Positions 1-8,575 of a stretch of DNA of 64,000 bases are shown here, one piece after another. Below the pieces are notes generated by a model. It saw only the letters and a program-made list of their open reading frames with translations. It was not told where the DNA came from and did not search any database. The position numbers were made by a program, and so were the translations under genes. Positions within the stretch are counted from its first letter, which is position 1, and each line of letters opens with the position of its first letter. Source of the DNA: Methylobacillus arboreus (GTDB taxonomy: Bacteria > Pseudomonadota > Gammaproteobacteria > Burkholderiales > Methylophilaceae); NCBI RefSeq assembly GCF_020532725.1, contig NZ_JAJAVC010000003.1, positions 682,001 through 746,000 on the forward strand, written 5' to 3'.

Positions 1-800
1 GCAAGATAAGGGTCGGTTGCCGGATTCCACTCCTGGGTTTCAATACCATTCAATATGCCATAAATTTCGTGGCTTCTCGTTGCGAGCAAGCCTTGCATGC
101 CGAAGCCGTATTGTTCAGTCTGGATTTCACGTGCATAGGTCGGGCTGACGGTGGTAATGCTGTCTGCATAGTAAATGCCAGCTTTGAGAAAAGACATTTT
201 TCCATAGTACTCAAGGCCGTGCATCTGGTAGCTATGATCGGGCAAGCCCAGGCGCTGCACCCACTCCGGCGGGAAGTTGCCTTGGAATGCCAGGTTGTGG
301 ATGCTGATCATGGATTTGGCATGGGCAGTATCTGAATAGTGCAGAAATGCCGGGGTTAGGCCGCTTTGCCAGTCATTGCAGTGAACAACATCGGGAATCC
401 AGTCCTGCAGCGGCGAATCCTGGCTGCTCAACACTGCCGCAACTTTGGAGAGGATGCCAAAGCGCAGGGCATTATCGTCCCAGTCATTGCCGTAACTGTC
501 GTTGTATGGTCCGCCGGGACGATTAAAGAGCCTGCCATTTTCAATCACCATGACTTCAACATCAGTATCCGGCATTTTGCCCAGCAAGAGGTTAATGCTG
601 CCAACCTCGGGCAATCCGTATAGCTGTGCAATCTGGCGTTTGCCATGCAGCTTCTGCAGAACAACGGGATAGCCTGGCAGCAAAATGCGGATATCAACGC
701 CAAGCTCGCGAATGGCTGCAGGCAGGGAACCGCTGACATCGGCCAAACCGCCTGTTTTGATCAAGGGGTAAGCTTCGGAGCTGACAAAAAGGATGCGCAA
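1..800 (-). CDS. glgA: glycogen synthase, N-terminal part (runs off the window)
   Basis: Reading leftwards from a TTG codon at 800 gives an uninterrupted frame beginning (M)RILFVSSEAYPLIKTGG, the ADP-glucose-binding N-terminus of bacterial GlgA with its KTGGLADV motif, followed by HCNDWQSGL, further typical of the GT5 Rossmann domain. GlgA adds glucose from ADP-glucose to alpha-1,4-glucan in the cytoplasm. A TAA lies eight codons upstream of the TTG with no ATG or GTG between, so TTG is the only plausible start, although no good ribosome-binding site is seen. Only about 266 codons are in the window; the C-terminal GT-B domain is outside. The genes that make its substrate and branch its product (glgC, glgB) are about 40 kb away. 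Confidence 0.93.
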   Translation of the reverse strand, partial: MRILFVSSEAYPLIKTGGLADVSGSLPAAIRELGVDIRILLPGYPVVLQKLHGKRQIAQLYGLPEVGSINLLLGKMPDTDVEVMVIENGRLFNRPGGPYNDSYGNDWDDNALRFGILSKVAAVLSSQDSPLQDWIPDVVHCNDWQSGLTPAFLHYSDTAHAKSMISIHNLAFQGNFPPEWVQRLGLPDHSYQMHGLEYYGKMSFLKAGIYYADSITTVSPTYAREIQTEQYGFGMQGLLATRSHEIYGILNGIETQEWNPATDPYL

Positions 801-946
801 GGTGGTGGTCTTTGCTTTTTGTTAGGTTGAAATTGGGCTTTGCTGACTATCTAAAAAATTCCCGTAGCTCAAGCATATCAAATAACCATGGGCGGGAGAA
901 TGCGATTTTCCCGACAAATTTGCTAATGGATATCTGGCGCTATGGA

Positions 947-1354
947 CTAGATTGAAATGGTATCCGGGCTGCTGTTCATCGGTATTAAGGCAACACCCTG
1001 GCTAGGCAGCATCCATTCAATCAAAAAGCCCAGTATGGCAATGAAAATGCTGGCAAAGAATGCAGTCCAGAAGCCGGAAAGTTCAAATCCCTTGATCAGT
1101 TTGGCAACCAGCATGATCATCAATGCATTGACCACCAGCACGAAAAAGCCGAACGTTACCAAGGTCAGTGGAAAGGTAAGAATCAGCAGCAGGGGGCGGA
1201 TAACGGCATTGACGAAGCCCAGTACCAGTGCTGAAATTAACAGCGAAGATCGTGAGGAAAACTTGATCCCGGGGAAAAGCAGGCTGGCGATCCACAGAGA
1301 GAGGCTCATGATTCCCCAGTGTAAGATAAAGTCATAAATATCATTAATTATCAT
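947..1354 (-). CDS. YvlD/phage-holin-4-like membrane protein
   Basis: A 135-residue protein made almost wholly of four hydrophobic helices, with NAVIRPLLLILTFPLT and the segment GFFVLVVNALMIMLVA, typical of the PF04020 family (YvlD; named after mycobacteriophage holins but mostly chromosomal). It sits in the inner membrane; function is not known for the family. It is the next gene after hpnE on the same strand (18 bp gap) and before glgA, so it may be cotranscribed with the squalene operon. The C-terminal 20 residues are polar. Confidence 0.75.
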   Translation of the reverse strand: MIINDIYDFILHWGIMSLSLWIASLLFPGIKFSSRSSLLISALVLGFVNAVIRPLLLILTFPLTLVTFGFFVLVVNALMIMLVAKLIKGFELSGFWTAFFASIFIAILGFLIEWMLPSQGVALIPMNSSPDTISI

Positions 1355-1371
1355 AATATTAAAATATATAT

Positions 1372-2703
1372 TTAAAGTGAATTGATAATATTTTTCGCAG
1401 CCTGGAATCCGCTTCTTACCGCGCCTTCAATCGTCGCGGGGTAGTCCAGTAACGTGTCGCCGGTGCCGACATAATCCCCAGCGAGCCATATATGCGGATG
1501 AGCGGTGGTTTGTCCAGGACGCTGAAGTCCGGCAATGCAAGCGAATGTCGCACGCTTTTCCGCCACGACTTTATGCCAGAGCGGCGTTATTGTCTGCAGA
1601 ATGGGGAAAACAATTTGCAGCTCCTGATGTATGTTAATCGCCAGCGATGCTTGCGTTAACCCTTGATGCCTGCCTTCAGCGCTGATCACCACTGCCACTA
1701 ATCCTGCTTGTCCATAAAGCTGACCGCGGTCAAACACCCATTGACCAAGTTGATTGGCAAGGCCACACATGGGGTTGGGTAACCGTATCTCTGGAGAATA
1801 TTGCAAATACACCGTATAGATCGGCTGGTAGTCCAATGCCTCGCACCGGCTCACGGTTTCCTTCATGCCAGGCAATGATTGCAAAAGCGCCGCCACACGG
1901 AAAGGCGAGGTAGCGACAACCACGTGGCTGAAATCCTCGGATGCCTCTTTGAATTTCAGTTGTATGCCATTGGGCCGCTCTCGCAGGCTTTCCACCGGTG
2001 TATTAAGCCTGATCTCGCTGCCATGCACTTTAATGAACCTGGCGGCGGGTTCGGCAATCAGGATAGAAAGGTCGGCACGGGGGAGAAGCAAATCGCTATC
2101 AGACTTCCTGCGCGCGAAGCTGTCGCGCAATACGTTGAGAAAAGTCTGCGCGCTTGCTGTAGCAAGCGGGGTATTGAGCGCTGCCAGGCATAAAGGCTCC
2201 CATAGCATGGCGATAAGGCGCGGCGGTTGTGTCGCCAGCAACTGCTGTAAAGGCATATCTGCCGGCAAGCGAAACTGCCTGAAGCGCAGGCTAGCCATAA
2301 ATCGCACTGCGGCCAAACGTTCACCCAGCGTCAGCCCCTGTGCTTGCAGCAAGCCAAACAATATATGTAATGGGGCAGGTAAGCGCTGCTTGCCTGTCAG
2401 CGAGAACTCGCCAGGTATTTCAAGTTTGAGCGGCAGACGCAGGATGTTTGCATCAATATCGACGCCACAGGTTTGCAACAGCTTCAGTGACTGGACATAC
2501 GCCCCCAGCAGAATATGCTGGCCGTTATCCAGGGTGACGCCTTGCCAGCCGATACCGCGCGCGCGTCCTCCCAATTGGTGACTGGAGTCCAGCAAGGTGG
2601 TTTTGACGCCGGCACGGGTGAGGGCAACAGCGGCAGCCAGCCCGGCGCAACCACCGCCAATTACGGCAACATGCGGCGTTAGTTGCGTACCCATGTCAGC
2701 CAT
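1372..2703 (-). CDS. hpnE: hydroxysqualene dehydroxylase / squalene-associated FAD oxidoreductase
   Basis: A 443-residue FAD-dependent amine-oxidase/desaturase-like protein with the N-terminal dinucleotide-binding motif VAVIGGGCAGLAAAVAL and a C-terminal FAD-contact segment IWLAGDYVGTGDTLLDYPAT. HpnE reduces hydroxysqualene to squalene, the last step of the HpnCDE route that feeds hopanoid synthesis. Its start overlaps the end of hpnD by 25 bp, and hpnC-hpnD-hpnE are consecutive on the minus strand, which fixes the assignment. Squalene-hopene cyclase is not in the window. Confidence 0.93.
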   Translation of the reverse strand: MADMGTQLTPHVAVIGGGCAGLAAAVALTRAGVKTTLLDSSHQLGGRARGIGWQGVTLDNGQHILLGAYVQSLKLLQTCGVDIDANILRLPLKLEIPGEFSLTGKQRLPAPLHILFGLLQAQGLTLGERLAAVRFMASLRFRQFRLPADMPLQQLLATQPPRLIAMLWEPLCLAALNTPLATASAQTFLNVLRDSFARRKSDSDLLLPRADLSILIAEPAARFIKVHGSEIRLNTPVESLRERPNGIQLKFKEASEDFSHVVVATSPFRVAALLQSLPGMKETVSRCEALDYQPIYTVYLQYSPEIRLPNPMCGLANQLGQWVFDRGQLYGQAGLVAVVISAEGRHQGLTQASLAINIHQELQIVFPILQTITPLWHKVVAEKRATFACIAGLQRPGQTTAHPHIWLAGDYVGTGDTLLDYPATIEGAVRSGFQAAKNIINSL

Positions 2704-3515
2704 GCAAGCCAGAGTTTGCGGATAGGCGTCAGGGAAACCCGGGCATTGAGCACTACCTGGATATCGTCTGCCTTGATTTCCTTGAGCAAGGTGCGGTAGA
2801 TCGCCGACATGATGAGGCCGGTACGCTGGAGCTTGCGGTCTTCAGGTGGCAGTTCGGCCAGGGCCTTGTCGTAATAGCGTTCAGCACGATCCGCCTGGAA
2901 CTCCAGCAATTGCCGCATATTGTCAGATGCGTGAGCGAGCAGGATATCCTGCTCGCTCACGCCAAAGCGCGCGAGTTCGTCCTGTGGCAGATAGATGCGG
3001 CCGCGCCGGGCATCTTCACCGACATCGCGCGTGATATTGGTGAGCTGGAAGGCCATGCCCAGGTCCAGTGCATATTGCAGGGTTTGCGGATTGCTGTAGC
3101 CGAAAATAGAGGCGGAAAGCAGGCCGACCACGCTGGCAACGCGATAGCAGTAAAGCTCAAGTTCAGCAAAGTCACGATAGCGGTTTTGCTCCAGGTCCAT
3201 CTGCATGCCATCGATGATTTCCAGAAAATGCTGTTGCTTGAGCTGGAATTCCGCCACCGGCCCTTGCAGTGCCTGCGTTACCGGGTGCTGCGGCTTGCCT
3301 TGGTAAAGATTGAGAATTTCGCCGCGCCACCAGTGCAGCTTGGTTTGCGCAACATTGATATCCTGCACTTCATCGGCAATGTCATCCACTTCCCGGCAGA
3401 AGGCATACAAGGCAGTGATGGCTTCACGCTTGGGCTTAGGCAGGAACAGGAAGCTATAGTAAAAACTGGAGCCGCTTGCTGCGGCCTTTTTCTGGCAATA
3501 TTCCTGCGGACTCAT
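2679..3515 (-). CDS. hpnD: presqualene diphosphate synthase HpnD
   Basis: A 278-residue member of the trans-isoprenyl diphosphate synthase (squalene/phytoene synthase) family. Both aspartate-rich Mg-diphosphate motifs are visible: FCREVDDIADE near residue 40 and LTNITRDVGEDARRGRIYLP near residue 160. HpnD condenses two farnesyl diphosphates to presqualene diphosphate. The start codon overlaps the hpnC stop by 4 bp (ATGA), which indicates translational coupling. Confidence 0.93.
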   Translation of the reverse strand: MSPQEYCQKKAAASGSSFYYSFLFLPKPKREAITALYAFCREVDDIADEVQDINVAQTKLHWWRGEILNLYQGKPQHPVTQALQGPVAEFQLKQQHFLEIIDGMQMDLEQNRYRDFAELELYCYRVASVVGLLSASIFGYSNPQTLQYALDLGMAFQLTNITRDVGEDARRGRIYLPQDELARFGVSEQDILLAHASDNMRQLLEFQADRAERYYDKALAELPPEDRKLQRTGLIMSAIYRTLLKEIKADDIQVVLNARVSLTPIRKLWLAWLTWVRN

Positions 3516-4387
3516 TTTTTCCTCACCGCACGATAAAACATATAAGTCCAGTCAACGGCATTGAGCACTGGACGCTGGTTGAAGACATCGCCACGGCCAT
3601 GATGCAGTTTCTTCAGGATGCGTTCCCCACCAGCAATGATCATGCGCATTTCCAGCCCGATTCGGCCAGGCAATGCCAGCCCGAGAGGAGCGCCGGATTG
3701 CAACAGCTTGCGTGTGCGATTGATCTGAAACTCCATAAACAGGCTCCATGTGCCCTGGGTATTTTTATTGGCAATCTGTTGTTCGCTGATCTTGTATTTT
3801 TGCAACTCGTCCTGCGGCAGATAAATACGATCCTTGCGGTAGTCTATCTCTATATCCTGCAGGAAATTGATGAGTTGCAGCGAGGTGCAGATAGCATCCG
3901 ACAAGGCAATATTGCGCGGTGTGGCGGCATGGTATAGATATAGCATCAGCCTACCGACCGGATTGGCGGATCGTCGGCAATAATCAATAACCTCGCCAAA
4001 ATTGACGTAGCGTGCCTTGACTACATCCTGGCTGAACGCGGAAAGCAGGTCATAGAATGGCTCCAGCGGCAGGCCACGTTCCTTGATCATCTTATGCAAT
4101 GCCTGGAATAGAGGGGTGTCCGGCACTGTATCATCGCGGATTTGGTCCAGTTGCAGGCGAAAATCATCCAGCAATGCCAGGCGTTCTTCAGGATGCAAAT
4201 CGCCTTCATCTGCAAAGTCGTCAGCTTGGCGGGCAAAGGCATAGATCAAACCCACGGGCGCGCGCAAATCCTTTGGCAGAAGAAAAGAGGCAACCGGAAA
4301 GTTTTCATAGTGAGCCTTGGCAAGCGCCATGCTCTGCTGGATGGTGGCGTGGGTGGATGTCGTCATAAGCGGCATAAAGTATGCCAT
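3512..4387 (-). CDS. hpnC: hydroxysqualene synthase HpnC
   Basis: A 291-residue paralogue of HpnD with the first aspartate-rich motif YAFARQADDFADE and the second INFLQDIEIDYRKDRIYLP. HpnC converts presqualene diphosphate to hydroxysqualene. It is the first gene of the hpnC-hpnD-hpnE operon. The start at 4387 is the longest; ATG codons at residues 5 and 8 are alternatives because no start has a strong ribosome-binding site. It is transcribed away from the phosphorylase gene at 4466, so the 78-bp gap between them holds both promoters. Confidence 0.92.
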   Translation of the reverse strand: MAYFMPLMTTSTHATIQQSMALAKAHYENFPVASFLLPKDLRAPVGLIYAFARQADDFADEGDLHPEERLALLDDFRLQLDQIRDDTVPDTPLFQALHKMIKERGLPLEPFYDLLSAFSQDVVKARYVNFGEVIDYCRRSANPVGRLMLYLYHAATPRNIALSDAICTSLQLINFLQDIEIDYRKDRIYLPQDELQKYKISEQQIANKNTQGTWSLFMEFQINRTRKLLQSGAPLGLALPGRIGLEMRMIIAGGERILKKLHHGRGDVFNQRPVLNAVDWTYMFYRAVRKK

Positions 4388-4465
4388 AAAACGCCTGTGA
4401 CCGCGCTTTGTGGCAAGTTAAGATTGTTGCGCTACAATGTGCCAATCTGAAATCGTGGAGTTTTC

Positions 4466-5212
4466 ATGCTAGGCATTATCGGTGGAACAGGGCTAACCAA
4501 GCTGGCCAATCTCAAGATCAAGCGCAGGCAGATCATACGCACGCCTTATGGTGAGCCTTCCGGGCCGTTAACCTATGGTGATATCTGTGGCTACGAGGTT
4601 ATTTTCCTGCCCCGGCATGGTCACGGGCACACCATCCCACCACATGTCGTTAACTACCGTGCCAATATTTGGGCGCTGCACTCTGAGGGTGTGCGCAATA
4701 TTGTTTCCGTGGCGAGCGTTGGCGGCATCCATCCCAGCCTCAATCCTGGCGTGATTGCCTTGCCTGACCAGATTCTTGATTACACCCATGGCCGCAAAAA
4801 TACCTTTTATGATGGGGGTGACCTGCCAGTCAAGCATATCGATTTTACGCTACCTTATTGCTCACGTTTGCGTGAGTTATGCCTGGAAGCGGCGCAAAAC
4901 ATCGGCGAATCATTGGTGGATGGCGGTGTCTACGCTTGTGTACAGGGCCCCCGGCTGGAAACAGCGGCAGAAATCAATCGCCTGGAAGGTGATGGCGCGA
5001 CTATGGTGGGGATGACCGGCATGCCGGAAGCTGCCCTGGCTCGCGAGCTTGACATGAGCTATGCCGCGATTTGCCCGGTTGCCAACCATGCGGCTGGGCG
5101 TGGCACCAGCCTGCATCGCATCCAATATGAAGACATGGGCGAAGTGCTGAGTGAAACCATGCAGCGTGTGCGCAATCTGATAGAAAGAGTGGTGGTTGGT
5201 CATGCCTGTTAG
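4466..5212 (+). CDS. mtnP: S-methyl-5'-thioinosine / thioadenosine phosphorylase
   Basis: A 248-residue PNP/MTAP-family nucleoside phosphorylase: IGGTGLTKL at the N-terminus, [10 protein letters not shown], the phosphate-binding [20 protein letters not shown], and [18 protein letters not shown]. The purine-contact segment reads CPVANHAAG, with Asn where adenine-specific MTAPs usually have Asp; this favours 6-oxopurine substrates, as in the Pseudomonas MTI phosphorylase. It would salvage the methylthio-nucleoside left over from polyamine synthesis. Ribosome-binding site GTGGAG precedes the ATG. The gene overlaps def by 11 bp. Confidence 0.85.
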   Translation: MLGIIGGTGLTKLANLKIKRRQIIRTPYGEPSGPLTYGDICGYEVIFLPRHGHGHTIPPHVVNYRANIWALHSEGVRNIVSVASVGGIHPSLNPGVIALPDQILDYTHGRKNTFYDGGDLPVKHIDFTLPYCSRLRELCLEAAQNIGESLVDGGVYACVQGPRLETAAEINRLEGDGATMVGMTGMPEAALARELDMSYAAICPVANHAAGRGTSLHRIQYEDMGEVLSETMQRVRNLIERVVVGHAC

Positions 5213-5735
5213 ACCCGTACTGAAAATGGGCGAGCCTTTGCTATTGCAAAAAGCTGAGCCCATCAAACAATTTGATACACCCGAACTTCATGCCTTGATC
5301 AAGGACATGGAAGATACCATGGCGCATTTAAATGGCGCTGGTATTGCAGCGCCACAAATTGGTGTCAGCCTGCGTGTGGTGATTTTTGGCGTAGGCCATA
5401 ATCCACGCTACCCGGATGCCGAACAGGTGCCTTACACCGTGTTGATCAATCCAACCTTGACTCCGATAGGGGAGGAGCTTGAGGACGGCTGGGAAGGCTG
5501 CCTTTCCGTACCCGGCATGCGAGGTGTCGTGCCACGTTACCAGCGCCTGCACTATACCGGTTTTGACCAGTATGGAAATCCGATAGACCGTTTAGTAAGC
5601 GGCTTTCACGCCAGAGTGGTACAGCATGAATGCGACCACCTGGACGGTATTCTCTACCCCATGCGCATTCGCGACCTGGCTCAATTTGGCTTTACCGACG
5701 TACTTTTTCCAGGAATGGCAGTAGAAGACGATTAA
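5202..5735 (+). CDS. def: peptide deformylase
   Basis: All three deformylase motifs are present: [11 protein letters not shown] (motif I), EGCLSVPG (motif II, metal-binding Cys) and QHECDHLDG (motif III, HExxH with both metal His and the catalytic Glu). It removes the formyl group from nascent N-terminal methionine. The ATG at 5202 (MPVRPVL) is chosen over a TTG two codons upstream; it overlaps the end of the phosphorylase gene, so the two are cotranscribed. The length, 177 residues, is normal for the family. Confidence 0.95.
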   Translation: MPVRPVLKMGEPLLLQKAEPIKQFDTPELHALIKDMEDTMAHLNGAGIAAPQIGVSLRVVIFGVGHNPRYPDAEQVPYTVLINPTLTPIGEELEDGWEGCLSVPGMRGVVPRYQRLHYTGFDQYGNPIDRLVSGFHARVVQHECDHLDGILYPMRIRDLAQFGFTDVLFPGMAVEDD

Positions 5736-5787
5736 TCTTGTGATAGAATAACCGCCTTTCTTCAGTCACCACGACTGATGTCAAAGC

Positions 5788-5875
5788 GGAAGTGTGGCCG
5801 AGTGGTTGAAGGCACCAGTCTTGAAAACTGGCGACCCGAAAGGGTTCGTGAGTTCGAATCTCACCGCTTCCGCCA
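5788..5875 (+). tRNA. tRNA-Ser (UGA)
   Basis: The acceptor stem GGAAGTG pairs with CGCTTCC (one G-U pair). The anticodon stem CCAGT/ACTGG encloses the loop CTTGAAA with anticodon TGA. There is a long variable arm (GCGACCCGAAAGGGTTCGT), as expected for class II serine tRNA, a T-loop GTTCGAATC, and an encoded CCA end. Confidence 0.97.
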
Positions 5876-5876
5876 A

Positions 5877-5903
5877 TAAACCCGCGTCACAGCGCGGTTT
5901 CAA
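5877..5903 (+). terminator. possible terminator after tRNA-Ser
   Basis: Directly after the CCA end, AAACCCGCG and CGCGGTTT can pair around a short loop. The following T-run is poor, so it could be a processing hairpin rather than an efficient terminator. Confidence 0.4.
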
Positions 5904-6178
5904 GAGTGTTCAAAATTTATTGGGGCATTTAGCGCTTCATTAACCTTCCAATTCCTTCGATCGATCATGATTGGTTAATCCATTTGTTGTAAACCTGAAG
6001 TGTCATTCTAAATATCGCATGACCAAGGTTATGCTTTGGAGTGAATTTCTACCGCAATTAAGTGAGGGATGAGGCCAATAATGCTCAGCATGATCAGTTT
6101 GTTACTTGGTTAATTACTCCCAGACGAATAAAAATCAGCAAATGGATTGAACCACTTGCTGACCTTATCTAGATTGCA
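5904..6178. other. intergenic, nothing recognised
   Basis: AT-rich stretch between the tRNA and the small glutamine-rich gene. No frame of convincing length, no repeat and no RNA fold could be recognised by eye. Confidence 0.5.
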
Positions 6179-6352
6179 TTAGCGTTTTTTATCACTGCCA
6201 CCTTGCTGACGATGATCGTTTGTTCCACCCTGCTGGCGCTTATCGTTAGCTCCGCTTTGCTTTTGCTGCTCATTTTTATTTTGCTGCTGGTTAGTACCAC
6301 CTTGTTGACGCTGATCAGTAGCACCGCCTTGAGCTTGTGTCTTGTCTACCAT
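6179..6352 (-). CDS. small Gln/Gly/Asn-rich repeat peptide
   Basis: A 57-residue hydrophilic protein, MVDKTQAQGGATDQ..., built from degenerate repeats of the type (D)xRQQGGTN: DQRQQGGTN, DKRQQGGTN, DHRQQGGSD, ending KKR. There is no cysteine and no hydrophobic stretch, so it is predicted to be disordered. The ATG at 6352 is preceded by AAAGGAGATAATC, a strong ribosome-binding site; a longer frame reaching upstream lacks one. The function is unknown; the composition recalls small desiccation- or stress-associated hydrophilins, but that is only an analogy. Confidence 0.65.
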   Translation of the reverse strand: MVDKTQAQGGATDQRQQGGTNQQQNKNEQQKQSGANDKRQQGGTNDHRQQGGSDKKR

Positions 6353-6553
6353 GATTATCTCCTTTGGTTCCTTACTTCCAGAAGGCACGTTGCTTGGTAA
6401 TAATATTTCTGGAGTTAAGGTAATGGGATAAGCAACGCGACTCAACAATAATCCTCGTCTTCATGCCCATTCATCCGATGCTATCTGATAAACATGTAAG
6501 ATTTTATTGACAAGTCATTAGGGAATTTTTTTGAGAAATCATTAATTTAAAGT

Positions 6554-6582
6554 TTGATTGAGGATACCTGAGGGGATAAATA
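6554..6582 (+). promoter_or_regulatory. sigma-70-like promoter of small RNA candidate 1
   Basis: TTGATT at 6554-6559 and TAAATA at 6577-6582 are separated by exactly 17 bp, a good housekeeping promoter, with no coding frame downstream of it before the hairpin at 6640. Confidence 0.5.
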
Positions 6583-6588
6583 AAAGCA

Positions 6589-6672
6589 TGGATCATGTAG
6601 AGAATCCATTCGAGTCTACCTATTGTTTACTTATCTGACAGCGCATCCTAGCCCTCCGTCAAGGCGCTTTTT
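6589..6672 (+). ncRNA. candidate small RNA 1 with CCUCC loop in its terminator
   Basis: About 84 nt from the predicted start point of the promoter at 6554 to a hairpin AGCGC...GCGCT followed by TTTTT (6640-6672). The loop carries CCCTCC, complementary to the Shine-Dalgarno sequence. No convincing coding frame lies inside. Reading this as a regulatory RNA is an inference from promoter plus terminator layout. Confidence 0.4.
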
Positions 6673-6741
6673 CAAATCATAGTGCTCAGTAAGATCGTCT
6701 TATATTCATGTTTTTATCTAAAGCGTAATATAAAGTTGCAC

Positions 6742-6841
6742 TAGTTTTTGGATGGAGGCTAGTACATTTCTCGTTACTCCACCAGAGTAGCCTACGCGCC
6801 TCAATCCTCCCTGATCAGGCGCGATTTTTTGCTTGTCATAT
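6742..6841 (+). ncRNA. candidate small RNA 2 with CCUCCC loop in its terminator
   Basis: A second non-coding unit 150 bp downstream: a -10-like TAATAT at about 6727-6732, then about 100 nt ending in the hairpin CGCGCCT (6795-6801) / AGGCGCG (6827-6833) and ATTTTTT. The loop again holds CCTCCC. The two hairpins have the same design, suggesting tandem sibling RNAs. Confidence 0.4.
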
Positions 6842-6893
6842 ACTACTTGTGATGTAAGCTTAGCTTAAACAAATGGTTAGCTAAAGGTGGTAT

Positions 6894-7271
6894 CTATACC
6901 GGATCATTGATCACAGCCTCAATGTGATGACCGTCGGGGTCAATCAGAAACGCAGCGTAGTAATTTGCGCCATAGTGAGGTCTCAGGCCAGGCTGACCAT
7001 TATCACGCCCGCCTACTGCCAAAGCTGAAGCATGAAAGAGATCTACCGCAACCCGGTTTGGTGCTGAGAATGCAAGATGAAAACCAGGCCCCGGCGGTGT
7101 TGCCGGTGCACGAAGCTTTAAGCAGAACTTGTCTTTTCCGTTTTCTATGCCGTAGCCAATTACAGTGTCGTCCTCAAATACTCGCCGATACCCCAACGCA
7201 CCAAGAGCAGCATCATAAAATGCAGCACTTGCCTTGATATCCGTCACAGCGAATGAGATGTGGTGGAGCAT
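6894..7271 (-). CDS. VOC-family (glyoxalase/bleomycin-resistance-like) protein
   Basis: A 125-residue single VOC module: MLHHISFAVTDIKASAAFYDAALGALGYR at the start with the metal-ligand His, and FLIDPDGHHIEAV near the end with the distal His and Glu ligands. The family includes metal-dependent lyases, dioxygenases and antibiotic-binding proteins; the substrate cannot be told. It stands alone between two non-coding stretches. Confidence 0.85.
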   Translation of the reverse strand: MLHHISFAVTDIKASAAFYDAALGALGYRRVFEDDTVIGYGIENGKDKFCLKLRAPATPPGPGFHLAFSAPNRVAVDLFHASALAVGGRDNGQPGLRPHYGANYYAAFLIDPDGHHIEAVINDPV

Positions 7272-7571
7272 TTGTATTCATCCAAGTTAAGGTTGATAGA
7301 CTTTAGCGACAGACAACGAAGAACAACATAGGCATAGAAAAGAAAAAAGTTCGTAAGACTCATCTGTAGGTCAGGTTAACTCAGGTGAAAACCAATCAGC
7401 CTCAAGTTCAATGGGTTGGCGATAACTTTCAAATAATAAACTTTATTCATGGATGTCTGGAAAGTTGAAACAATACAGAATTTCATCCATAGCCCTTAAA
7501 AGCATATTAAATCGAGATATAACATGTGGCGATGAATTGCACAAAATGCCCCTAACCAGTGATAATCAGGC
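7272..7571. other. intergenic, nothing recognised
   Basis: Stretch between the divergently transcribed VOC gene and the aspartoacylase-like gene; presumably holds both promoters. No other element was recognised. Confidence 0.5.
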
Positions 7572-8519
7572 ATGAGTTATCACTTCCAGTCTATTTCTTT
7601 TAGCGGAATGCAGCCTGGCAAACGTTTGATTGTGCTGGGTGGTGTGCATGGCAATGAGCCTTGTGGCACATTAGCAATCAGTCGTGTCATCAATGACATT
7701 GAGGACGGCAGACTGGATATCGCAGCGGGTGAGGTTACTTTTGTGCCGGTCTGCAATCCGCTCGCTCGAGAGCAATATAGCCGCGGCGGTGAACGCAACC
7801 TGAATCGCAAGCTTTTTCCGACCGATAATCCCCAGCAATTCGAAGACTATGTTGCCAACTGGCTGTGCCCGTTGTTGGCGGATCATGATGTGCTGCTGGA
7901 CCTGCATTCTTTTCATACACCTGGCGAGCCTTTTGCAATGTTGGGGCCCAAGAACAATCAAGGAAGTCTAGAGCCTTTTGCACATGATGCAGAAGAGGAG
8001 GCGCTGGCCCGGCATCTTGGGGTAAAGCTGTTTGTCGATGGCTGGCTGGATACATATGCCAGTGGCGTCACTCGCCGGCAGGGCCAGAGTGTGCATGAGA
8101 CTCCAGACGCTGATGTGCGCTATGGCGTGGGGACAACCGAGTACATGCGTAGCCAGGGCGGCTATGGGTTAACCCTGGAGTGCGGGCAGCATGAAGATGC
8201 TTCTGCTCCGGAGGTCGCTTATCAGGCCATTCTGAATACGCTGGCATGGCTGGGATTGAGCGGCAATCAAAAACCAGAGGAAACACCGGACAGAAAAACC
8301 CTGCGCCTGTTTGAGGTAGTGGATAAGGTTGACCCCGCTGACAGCCTGGCGCGAGAATGGCAAGGCTTTGAATGCCTGAGCGCGGGTACGTTGATTGGCA
8401 CACGCGCCAGCGGCGAGGAAATCCGTGCTGTTGAGACCGTACATATCGTATTCCCCAACCCACATGCAGAGCCTGGCAGCGAGTGGTTTTACCTCGCCAG
8501 GCCAGTGGAACGCGTCTAG
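7572..8519 (+). CDS. succinylglutamate desuccinylase/aspartoacylase-family zinc hydrolase
   Basis: A 315-residue AstE/AspA-family metallo-carboxypeptidase-like protein. The Zn ligands His and Glu lie in LGGVHGNEPCG, the third His in DLHSFHTPG, the substrate-binding Arg/Asn in GGERNLNRKLFP, and the catalytic-type Glu in TLECGQHED. A C-terminal beta-rich segment (LFEVVDKVDP...) matches the usual second domain. Such enzymes remove acyl groups from N-acyl amino acids; neighbours give no clue to the substrate, as no arginine-succinyltransferase genes are present. Confidence 0.8.
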   Translation: MSYHFQSISFSGMQPGKRLIVLGGVHGNEPCGTLAISRVINDIEDGRLDIAAGEVTFVPVCNPLAREQYSRGGERNLNRKLFPTDNPQQFEDYVANWLCPLLADHDVLLDLHSFHTPGEPFAMLGPKNNQGSLEPFAHDAEEEALARHLGVKLFVDGWLDTYASGVTRRQGQSVHETPDADVRYGVGTTEYMRSQGGYGLTLECGQHEDASAPEVAYQAILNTLAWLGLSGNQKPEETPDRKTLRLFEVVDKVDPADSLAREWQGFECLSAGTLIGTRASGEEIRAVETVHIVFPNPHAEPGSEWFYLARPVERV

Positions 8520-8575
8520 TACTAGATTGGCTGTAGCCATTGCCTTGTTATACTAGGCAAAAAAATGGAGGACTT

